NCBI RefSeq assembly: GCF_001642475.1
Contig: NW_019173976.1
Span: 1-64,000, forward strand
Reading direction: 5' to 3'
From: Fonsecaea monophora
Taxonomy: Eukaryota > Ascomycota > Eurotiomycetes > Chaetothyriales > Herpotrichiellaceae
DNA length: 64,000 nt
Below the pieces are notes generated by a model, which did no database searches, had not been told where the DNA came from, and worked only from the letters and a program-made list of their open reading frames with translations. The translations under genes and the position numbers were made by a program. This document shows positions 55,491-64,000 of the stretch, one piece after another (the stretch's first letter is position 1; each line of letters begins with the position of its first letter).

Positions 55491-57336
55491 CTAGAACCGA
55501 CTGATATCCCTCCCAAACACCTTGACAGCCACCCATTGCACCACGACAAGGAACTTGTTCCTCCAACTCAGCGTCATCGTGAGATATGCTCCTCTCCAAA
55601 TGAGGTAGGCCGCCAGCCCTTTGATCCCCTTCGCGGCACCACCACCGTTGCCATTTCCATTGCCACCCTGAAGAATGGCTTTGGCTCCTCCGAGATATGT
55701 CAAAACGCCCAAGTTCCTGAAAGTAAATCCCTTCTGCTTCCGAAACTCCTCGGGGGAAGGGTGCTTGTTCAGCGTCTTCCCAAGCCAGAGAGCCTGCTGA
55801 TTGGCGACTTGCGCAGTGGCTGGCAGGGCACCAGACATCAATTTGCTCGTGTCCCCCAGCGCGAACACATTCTTCATGTACGCCTTGGGCTTTTCATCTT
55901 CCTTCATGCCCTCGGCACACGCTGTCGTCAGGTGCAACCGAAAGTGGTCATCTACCAAGATGACACCGGTTCTGGCATCGCGCTGGATGATCCATTGTCG
56001 TTGCATCGGATCCGTCAATTCTCCCTGGGTGATTTGTGCCGATTCTGTCGGGAATCGGCGCACATGATTGAGCGCCTTCATCACAAACGGGTTGTTCATG
56101 TTTCCGGTAGACCACACACACATGCCAATACCGACATCGCCTTCTTCTTGCGTGTTGATCGTGTATACTCGTCCTTTGACTTGGCTGGCTTGGTCCTGGC
56201 GAGCTTTCTCGTCGTTAGGAAACCCCTTTCGGAGTTCTTCGACATGGTGGGAGGTTTTTATCTCAATGTTCTGGCGTCTGTACTGTTTCACCGCGTAGTC
56301 GGCGAGTGAGGCATCGAACATGGGGAGAACCTTGGGGGCGACGTCGTAGAGACTGATGCGAACGTATCTCATGAGATCAGGGTGGATTTGGGAGAGGTCG
56401 TCTCTCAGCAGGTCCGACAGACAGGCGGCGAATTCCATCCCCGTCGGACCACCACCGACGACGGCAAAGTGCAAGAGGTGCTTCTTCGTTTCTTCGGGGA
56501 TGATGGGTAACCGTGCGAGTTCGAATAACTCCAGGATCCGTCGACGTATGGCAACTGCATCTCGCACGTCCTTCAGAAACCATGCATTTTCTCTCACGCC
56601 CTTGGTGCCGAACGTCTGGCTATAGGTGCCCACAGCAATAATCAATTTGTCGTAGTGGATGGGAAACGTAGGAACTTCATGTGAGCCGGTCCCGCCCATC
56701 TGTACCTCCTTTTGCCACGGTCCGTGAGGGAAAACGCCCTTCACAGCGTACCCACTGGCCGTCTGCTGTTCATTCGGTTTTCTCGGCCCAGTCATCGCGT
56801 GGCCTACATCTGGATCCAGGACTGAGGGTTCAATGGTAACGGTTCTGTCCGCAAAGTTGACATCGTCTGCCCAGCCTTGAATGTACTCCAAGCCACTGTT
56901 TTTCTTTCTCACGGACTCGAGCACGTTTCGGAATTCGAGGGTACCCACGGTGGTGTCGTTGAGGAGAGGAGTGAAGACAAAGTATGAGCGAGGCGAGACG
57001 ATGACAACGCGGTATTTTCTCTTGTCCAGCTGGCGACCTAGGACATAACCTGTTTGTACGAGGTCAGCGCTCTGCTCGGAACATACTTGGACGCGGGACG
57101 GGTACAGTACCTGCCCAACCACTACCCAAGATCACCACCTTTTCCCTGGGATCGCTCGAGTCTTCTTTGTTTGCATCCTTGGTGACCTCGACTGGCGTAG
57201 CAAACGAGCGCCTCTGCCAATACCTCCCAGAGATCTGATCAGTCCGCAATTCGGCCTTGTGGAGACTGGAGGCAGCACCTCTGAGATGCCTCTGCCATTT
57301 GGGGAGTATTGAACAACGCAGCGTCACAGGTTTCAT
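55491..57336 (-). CDS. Type II (alternative) NADH:ubiquinone oxidoreductase, mitochondrial
   Basis: Exons 57336-57111 and 57049-55491 give 594 residues. The enzyme passes electrons from NADH to ubiquinone without pumping protons, on the inner membrane. A basic presequence-like N-terminus is followed by a first FAD-binding fold KVVILGSGWAG (GxGxxG), completed across the intron by YVLGRQLDKRKYRVVIVSPR and SYFVFTPLLNDTTVG. The second NADH-binding fold is HFAVVGGGPTGMEFAACLSD. VFALGDTSK and the quinone-site region ATAQVANQQALWLGKTL follow, and YLIWRGAYLTMTLSWRNK gives the C-terminal amphipathic membrane helix. A Gly/Asn-rich insert (GGNGNGNGGGAA) lies before it. Whether it faces matrix (Ndi1) or intermembrane space (Nde) is not resolved. 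Confidence 0.93.
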
Positions 57337-58617
57337 GGTATTAGCTTTGTTGGTTCACACACACACAAACATGCACACCAGAGGGACACGAAGCATAGGA
57401 ATTGCAACGGCCACTTGAGCGCAGAGGATCGTCATATTGGGCGTTCTGCGTGTTGGGGCCACCACAGGTTGATATCAACCAACTCGCCAACCCTCCGATG
57501 GAGGAACGGAAGTTACCTCGCGTTGAGGCCCCAGTAGGACAGGGACAGGGACAGGGACAATGCGTTTCCCCGAAAAGAACTGCGGAGAGTGTGTGTATCC
57601 TTTGTATTTTCCTACGTCATTTTGACATCGACCTTCTCGAGACGAGACGGATACGGCGGACAGAGCCCGAAGAACCACCAGAACGACCAAAAGACATGGC
57701 GTAACACTCCTGTCACAGGTGCCACCAACCGCACGACTGAAAGATGGATACGAGAAACAAACGCGATCTATCGCCGGAGACCGAAGATGCTGACGGCTCA
57801 ATGGAGGAACTGGCCTTGCTCCACCCACATCTCGTTCGCCGAAAAGGGGCAGAAAACTGTGGCTTGACTGGACTCCTCAACGGTTTCCCCACGAGGGAGG
57901 CATCTCGTTCAGCGTACGAGTACCTATCTCTGGAATGGAGTTCCTGTCGGGTTAGTGAGGCTCAACAAAGTTATCAAGTTCCACCCGGCATTTGCTGTCA
58001 CTTCCCCGTTACTCAGCCTGGTCAGGGGGAGATTATCCCAGCATCTGGCGCTGCGTTTATACCAGATTCAATACGAAGACGATGCCCGATTATGTCAAAA
58101 GGTGACGAGTAATAAAGACCTTGCTACATCCGTTCTTGAAGCTCGTATCATCATTTCATGTTAGCCTGATGGACTGGACTGCTCAGACCTTGTCTTTGCC
58201 TCGAGTACTTTGAGAGCAAAAAGGCTGACAACAATCCTAACACGACGTACATATGTACACGACGCCTATTCCGCCCAGGTCTTTTGCCTCATGCATTCCA
58301 CGACAAACGCCTCGCCCACAATCTGTTGCTGGTTGCTATTTGCCTCGACCATGATAAATGTCGAAGCTCTGTTTTGACACACCTTTGACGCCGTGCTTGC
58401 TGTGCCAATTTCAGCATTGGGCCTGTGAATTGCCCCTAGCTGAATATTGACAATATCGCCGCCCTTGGAGATTGATCTTGTCCATTTGTAACGCCACGCC
58501 CGGTACCGTGCTGGAAAGGGAAAGAGTGAGGCTTCAGGCGCCGATCGCCCGAGTGAAGAAGTTTAGGAGATAGTATGTCCAACGAAATGAAAATTACTGC
58601 CTCCTGGCATCGACGTG
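57337..58617. other. Intergenic with a hexamer repeat and possible gene relic
   Basis: 1.3 kb. It includes a GGACAG repeat at 57537-57558. A + strand frame of 122 codons begins at 57744 (MDTRNKRDLSPETEDADGSM). An overlapping frame from 57955 (MRLNKVIKFHPAFAVTSPLL) also has protein-like composition. The two are in different frames, which could mean a spliced or decayed gene or chance; I recognise no family. Confidence 0.4.
57537..57558. repeat. GGACAG hexamer repeat
   Basis: Nearly four tandem copies of GGACAG in a spacer. Confidence 0.85.
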
Positions 58618-60874
58618 TCATGTTTCCGACTTCTGCCAGGAGTTGAGATAGGCCATTAGTCCAACTCCGATTAGGACCACCCCGAGCATGGACACGTATG
58701 GTGCTGACTGAGCAATAGCATCTGAGCTACTGCTTTTGTCTCGTAGAACCGTTGCCACTGCCCGCTCAAGGTGCTCAGGTAATCTGGGTGTGCGAACGTG
58801 GCCATTTGCTTGTGCGACTGACTGGATCAGGGATGTCGAGATTTGCTCTTCTTCCGCGTTGGTAGCCTCAGCGTCCTCGTCACCCTGCGTGCGTATTTCA
58901 TGTTCACGTGACTTCCTTGTGGATGATTCGGCTTTCTCGTTTTCTGCTCGAATCTTATCAATCATCTCTGCGAGGCTTTTCCGGGCGTTGGTTGCATCGG
59001 CTTCTGCTGTCTCTGCGCGACGCTGGAATTGGTCCACGTCTGCTTTCAGTCTCTGCATCTCCCCAAGAACTTGGTCCAGGTTCTGCTGTAGGCTCATCGT
59101 TCTCACATCAAGTTCGCCGTTCGCCTCGTTTCCCACTTCTTCTTCAATGCCCTTCGCGTCGTGAACAGATTCTGTCGGAGTTTCGGATTCTTCTTCAACA
59201 ACCGAGACCGGCCGTGATGCTGCATGTTGTTCAAGCTTTCGAGCACGTTCTTCAGCATCCTCTCTGGCTGACCGTTCCTGCCTCAGCATATCTTCTAGTT
59301 GCTTCACGCGGGCGCCCTGAGAGTCAAGTTCCTTTTTGGCGATAGACAGCGCCTCGATGAGAGACATCATTTGACTGTTTTGAGTACTTGTGGGAGAATT
59401 TGATGCATTGCTGGGCGGTTTAGCGGTTTCTCCGCGCTTCAGGAGATTCGTAAATGATGTTGCAACAGGGCTTGCTTTTGAAGAGTCTGGCTTCTCCGGA
59501 AGCGGTTGCTGTGGCGGTGGTGCTGGGGGATCAGCGAAGCGCGTCATATGCTCCATTTTGGGAGCCTTAGAACGTCCATTGGACTGCCGTTGAGGAACCC
59601 CTTCTTTTGACGGGGGCTGAGGTCGGGGCGCCGCTGCCCCAGGTGTCAACAATGAGTTCAGAAACGCACCCGCCTGGTCGAGTTCCTCCGCCTGCTGTCT
59701 TGCTGCTCGCATTTCTATCTGTAAAGAACTGTTAGTTTCTAGTGTACTGGGTGGTTTAAAAAAGCTGACTTACGGCCAATGTCTTGACAAGCTGTTCCAC
59801 ATTCAGAGGCGTGGCACCCCACATATTCATCCGTTGCTGCGCAATTGAACTCATCTGACTGCCTGCGACGCTTGATGGAGCCGAAGCCCGCCCGTTCGTT
59901 GTCGGTCCTCCAGGCCGGCTTCGACTGTGAAGCATTGGTGAACTTACAGGTGATGCCAATAGGCTTCCACCGTGAGAGGGATCCAGGTCGCCAAAAGTAA
60001 GATCGAGCACGTTGTTGGTCGTTCCAGGCAAGCCTACATATTCCACCTTGGCTGAGACCTTGTGGTGAACAATGGTCTTTTGATCCTCGCTCACGATATC
60101 TATGCCCAATTCTAGTGTGTCGTGTTGACGAAGTTCATGGGGCTCAGATTCTCGATTTTCCGGCGAGAGTCGCTGTCCGTTGACAAAGGTGCCATTTGAC
60201 GATTTCACATCTCTGATGAACACCTTCCCACTCCGATCTGCCCATACCTCGGCATGTTGTCGCGACAGCACCTTGGAGTCAAAATATCCGTTCACGGGAG
60301 TTGGAACAGTTTTTGCATTTGTCTGACGGCCAATGCGAAGGACTTCTGGATAGAATGGGAGATTGATCTGTTTCCTCTCGAACGTGCCATTCATCGGTAA
60401 CAGTGCCAAAATCGCGGCTGGCTCGCCAGTGACCGCTCCATTTACAACTCTGGACCCATTCACTTGAGTTGTTGGACTCTGATTCGGCAGTGCTGGCTGT
60501 ACCGGACTCTTTCCTACCAAGGAGTTTCCGATAGCCGTTTGGAGCGACCCGTTTGCCCGGGCATTGGAGACACTCGCGGTCGACTCCGACTTGGAAACAG
60601 GCCAGAACCCTCCCCTTGTTTTCTTCTTTGGTCCATGAGCGGGTTCTGATGAGCCATCACCCTGGGTGAGGGTGACCGTTGAACCAGAAGAACTAGTGGA
60701 TGAGAGCGACGAGGACGAATTACTCCTGTGTACAGTCTTGCGTTGAGGCAAAAACATTCGAGACACTTCGTCAGTGCTCATTGCAGAAAACCCTCCTCCT
60801 GTGCCGCTTAGACCATTCCAATTGAGCCTGGATATATTCGGAAAGCTTGGAGGCGATGCCACTGCGGTCGTCAT
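58618..60874 (-). CDS. FHA-domain tail-anchored protein (SLMAP/HAM-4/Far9-type, STRIPAK)
   Basis: Exons 60874-59774 and 59718-58618 give 733 residues. The FHA domain at about 160-260 shows LRIGRQT, VLSRQHAEVWADRSGKVFIR and SSNGTFVNGQ, the phosphothreonine-binding features. A Ser-rich N-terminus precedes it. A coiled coil spans about 480-660 (KKELDSQGARVKQLEDMLRQ, QNLDQVLGEMQRLKADVDQF). The last ~25 residues form a tail anchor (YVSMLGVVLIGVGLMAYLNS). FHA, coiled coil and C-terminal anchor in this order are diagnostic of SLMAP and its fungal counterparts HAM-4/PRO45/Far9-Far10. These tether the STRIPAK kinase-phosphatase complex to ER and nuclear envelope for hyphal fusion and development. PP2A subunit A, another STRIPAK part, is encoded about 33 kb away, but linkage is probably incidental. 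Confidence 0.88.
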
Positions 60875-61646
60875 CGGGAGGTAGGAGAACAGGGGTTAAG
60901 CCGTAGGCGCGTGCGTAGGTGTCCTAGACTCTTGCGAGGTTTCGTTTCCCCGATAGATGAGAGGGTAAAGTGACAGGAGCGGAAGGAAATAGGGATTCGT
61001 CGTTGGACCTGGCCTTCATGTGTCGGATCTCTTACGATCGGCAGGATGATCAAATCTGTGAGGGGGATACTGTGTCAACCAACATGCCTCTGCCACGACG
61101 TTCAGGCAAGTCGTTGCAAAGAGAGGACCATGTCAACTGCGTCGAGGACGTACAGGGGATCTAGACAGAGTTCGGGATGGAAAATGGCTGCTCGCGTGCA
61201 GAGGACCGGATAGCGAGGGGTCTGACCGAATAACTTGGGCTGACGACTGAGCTCCGGCAGTTCAAGAAAGAATCGAAATTGAAATTGGAAAAGCGTGACA
61301 GTATGTCAAAGGAATGCGGCTGCCATCAGGTGGTTGTTTGTAGGCGACTGGTGTCTGTTTAGTGTCTCTTTTGATGTTCACGAGGATGCGACTCGTGGTT
61401 CTTTAGCAGTTCAGATTGACGCTTTGGAACTTGTGGAAAGTCTCCCAAACCAACGGCTAAGTCAAATCACGTGCCTCAACAGTGGTCGGCGGCAATTCTT
61501 CCAGGCCCGATTGGCAAAGATGGGGGCTTCTCATCGTCACACCTTCTGCACCTGCACCCTCACCTTACTTTCTCCAATTTGCTCTTCGTCGAGTAGCCAC
61601 TGCTTCGTGCAAGAACTGAAAGGACAAGGGAAACAACAACGGCAAG
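60875..61646. other. Divergent promoter region
   Basis: About 770 bases between the FHA-protein start (-) and the Mgr2 start (+). Open frames here are short and unrelated to known families. Confidence 0.45.
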
Positions 61647-62208
61647 ATGCCTCCAATGCCTCCTTCTGCGCAGCGGCGTGGGCCGTCGTGGATTGATAAA
61701 AGTATGTGCTGTCGCGCCACTGTCTCTTGTTCGCACGGAAGCTAATGTCGCCCGCAGTGAAAATGGGAATGTTGATGGGCGGAAGTTAGTCAAACAATGG
61801 CAACAACAAGACAGAGGAGAAGTGACCGAAAGACTGACTGATTCGCAGCCGTTGGAGGGATCATGGGCTTCATCTACGGTCCGTCGCGATCAGCGCGCCA
61901 GTCCTACGGTTTCACACTAACTGTGCTGTCAGGTACCGTGACGATATTTCAATACGGCGCAGGTCAGGCTGGTGTAATGAGGACCTTGGGGAAATATATG
62001 CTGGGTTCAGGCTCTATGTTCGGGTGTGTATTGACGCCGTTCTCTGTAAAGATGGTCTCTAACCAAATGGCTCGACAGACTCTTTATGGGCATCGGAAGC
62101 ATCATTCGCACAGATTCACCTCACATGACATCGACAGCATGGGCACGATCACGATATCCGCCTTTCATTCACCCACGACGGAACCAGTTCTCCATCAACT
62201 CCCGATGA
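61647..62208 (+). CDS. MGR2: Mgr2/ROMO1 family mitochondrial inner-membrane protein, five exons
   Basis: Exons 61647-61701, 61758-61784, 61849-61878, 61933-62023 and 62079-62208 give 110 residues. The spliced protein starts MPPMPPSAQRRGPSWIDKMK, continues MGMLMGGTVGGIMGFIYGTV and GVMRTLGKYMLGSGSMFG, then LFMGIGSIIR. This is the hallmark Mgr2/ROMO1 sequence with two glycine-rich membrane helices. Yeast Mgr2 is a gatekeeper subunit of the TIM23 translocase controlling lateral release of imported proteins. The tail beyond IIRTD (to NQFSINSR) is longer than in animals, as in other fungi. Exons 2 and 3 are 27 and 30 bases, so the gene has no long open frame. All phases are consistent and a stop ends the frame. 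Confidence 0.9.
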
Positions 62209-62833
62209 TTCAATTCGAGAAAAGAGAGGGAACAGAGAGAAAAGAGTACGGCGACGACTCATTGTAAATACCAGTTACGAACGGAAGTGGACTTGGAAAA
62301 GTTGATTGACCATGGACGAGAGCGATACCCATCACTGAAACAAATAGCGCGAAGCCCACCAATTCGCTTTTTCTGACAACAACACTGAGATGAATACATA
62401 CATTTGCTGGCTTCAGCCCTTATGACAACCACCCTTGCGGATGTCGAACTGCTGTCCATTTTCAGTTGCACTTCATTTCCCATCGACATTCAAGGACATC
62501 CAGTATCAACACTAGTTGGCACTGCTTTTCACTAATATCCTCTTTTTTTTTACTGTCTACAGTGTCACTGATGCAGCGCTATTGCATAAGTTACTACGGC
62601 TATAATCTCCAGACCTACTTTGAGTACCATGGAATTTTAGTCTTCTCGATGTTGACCAAAAGTATCGTCCTCTGTCGAATCTGGCGGTTCAGATAGGACG
62701 ATGTAAAACTTCCAAATATATACACAATCGCTCATTACCACGCACTGTTCCTGTGGTAAGGCTACCATTATTTAGTCCTGAAACTCCGCATATGCTTGGA
62801 AACCAGCTAACAAATAGCATTGCCGCCACTCAT
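62209..62833. other. Convergent 3' region
   Basis: About 625 bases between the ends of Mgr2 (+) and Sed5 (-). The frame 62466-62696 is AT-rich and unrecognised; treated as chance. Confidence 0.45.
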
Positions 62834-63975
62834 TCAACCCGATATTAGCACCCAAAGTAGGAAGAATATCTAAACATTGTTAGCATTGACTTGAAGACAC
62901 TCAAAGCGGATTTTCGAACTCACCATGAGAACACCGAACATCTTAGCAACCAACCATCTATTGCCCTGTACCCGGTTCCAATATTTCAGCAGCTCTCTTT
63001 GTGCACCCTGAACGTTGTCGACTACATCCTCGGTGTTTGCATCTATTCGTTGTAACATCTCGCCCTGCTCAGACACCATTGTTGCAAGTTGACCGAAAAT
63101 GCTACCCAATTCGTTTATCGTCCTTTCAATGGCTTCGATGGCTTGCCCACGCTCCTGAATATATGTATTTGTCGGCTGGGCCTCCTCCATTAATAACAGT
63201 TGGTGGTCGGACTGAGGAGTATTTCTCATCAAGGTCGAAGTATTCGAAGGTTCAAGGGTCAGAAGGTCATTTGACGAGGCCTGAGGAGTTTTTTGCCGAC
63301 TCGTTGGACCCTGATAGAGCGGCGACTGCGACCTCGAGTCATCCAGATGGGGTTGCGATCTTGCCGACACTGACGACACAAAGTTCTCGGTCCTCGACCT
63401 CGAGGCCTGGATATTTTTGGTGCGCACTTCTAAGACGTCTTTAAAATTCGCGGCGACATCCGTGACCTTGTTTTGTAACATTAGCACAACGTTTTTGTTG
63501 TGCTGCCCCTCCTGATCCGCCGATTTGGGCAGGGAAGCGGTCGGGTGCTGTGACTGAGTGAGTTGTTGCAGAGCGGATATCTGTGCATTGAGACCAGCCA
63601 GGTCTTGCTTGATAACATATGTGAGCTCCGCGATTTCGACAGGCCGATCATCGAAGATTGCCTTTCTCTTAGCCACTGTCTCTTGTCAGCAGGTCGCTCT
63701 ACCGAACACCGCTTTCCCAACGTACGCTGCGCCAGTCTCTCTAATTTTCCCATTGTGGCGGTGATTCCTCTCCCTATCTGGGCTGCATTGCGAGCAAATT
63801 CTGACCTGGAGCCCCTTGATGGACCATTGGCGGCTCCATTTGCTTCTTTTTTTTGCGCATCGTTCAGGAGGGACTGTCGTTGAGGTCCACCCTTGTTGGC
63901 GGTTTGCCGCTTCTGTGCCTGCGCTAGGATTGTGCGGAACTCGCTCGTCCGGTCTTGGATGCTCGTGGAAACCAT
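62834..63975 (-). CDS. SED5: Syntaxin Sed5 (t-SNARE, syntaxin 5 family)
   Basis: Exons 63975-63726, 63675-62924 and 62869-62834 give 345 residues. This is the Golgi Qa-SNARE for ER-to-Golgi and intra-Golgi fusion. The N-terminal SIQDRTSEFRTIL is the Sly1-binding peptide. The Habc helical domain spans about 55-190 (AQLAKRKAIFDDRPVEIAEL). A Ser/Gln-rich linker leads to the SNARE helix about 255-315 (ERGQAIEAIERTINELGSIF, zero-layer Gln in FGQLATMV). The C-terminal anchor is MFGVLMIFFLLWVLISG, completed by a 36-base final exon whose join (GVLM-IFFLLW) restores the hydrophobic segment. The start is 25 bases from the window edge, so the promoter lies outside. Confidence 0.95.
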
Positions 63976-64000
63976 GGTAATCTATGTGCGATATCGGGTT

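Noticed and set aside
55332..56309. Long + strand frame (325 codons)
   Set aside because: It lies entirely antisense to the type II NADH dehydrogenase coding sequence and has no family resemblance; it is a shadow frame.

Overview
The window is nuclear DNA of a filamentous ascomycete (Pezizomycotina; Eurotiomycetes, perhaps a black-yeast relative, is only a guess). The support is short 43-100 base GT-AG introns, Zn2Cys6 regulators, multi-copy MFS and P450 families, a STRIPAK FHA protein and fungal-type Mgr2 and V-ATPase subunit f. Genes lie singly on both strands with 0.3-2.2 kb spacers. I see no operons, phage, CRISPR arrays, rRNA, convincing tRNA or intact transposons. Spliced coordinates were worked out by eye from splice signals and reading-frame continuity, so exon ends are predictions.

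Layout. 0.5-5 kb: sucrose-type transporter (-), V-ATPase subunit f (+, four tiny exons), succinyl-CoA ligase alpha (-, with a GC-AG intron). 5.8-13.1 kb: MFS sugar/inositol-type transporter (-) divergent from a Zn2Cys6 regulator (+), then a cytochrome P450 (+); this is the most accessory-looking block. 13.3-17.7 kb: Elp3 and a fused Met8/Met1-type siroheme synthase. 18.3-21.8 kb: SDR and a GT90/CAP10-like glycosyltransferase. 23-33.6 kb: PP2A scaffold subunit A (-), cytosolic Phe-tRNA synthetase beta (+), ribosomal protein S3 (-), Ded1-like DEAD-box helicase (+). 35.8-37.6 kb: APC-family transporter. 39.3-43.6 kb: a decayed stretch with a diverged 128-base tandem duplication, a broken BYS1/thaumatin-like secreted protein gene, an orphan coiled-coil protein and a copper-radical oxidase interrupted by an in-frame TAG. 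43.7-48.9 kb: possible Rad51-paralogue-like protein and EFR3. 50.6-54.8 kb: 63-residue membrane-like protein, a second SDR and a SnoaL-like protein. 55.5-64 kb: type II NADH dehydrogenase, SLMAP/HAM-4-type FHA protein, Mgr2/ROMO1 and the syntaxin Sed5.

Most genes are independent housekeeping genes: TCA cycle, respiration, vacuolar acidification, protein import, translation, tRNA modification, ER-Golgi fusion and signalling scaffolds. Transporter + regulator + P450 is the only plausible functional grouping. I found no clear new biological system. The main points of interest are two micro-exon genes missed by simple ORF calling, several unusual exon structures, a P450 lacking the usual I-helix acid, and two genes in apparent recent decay.
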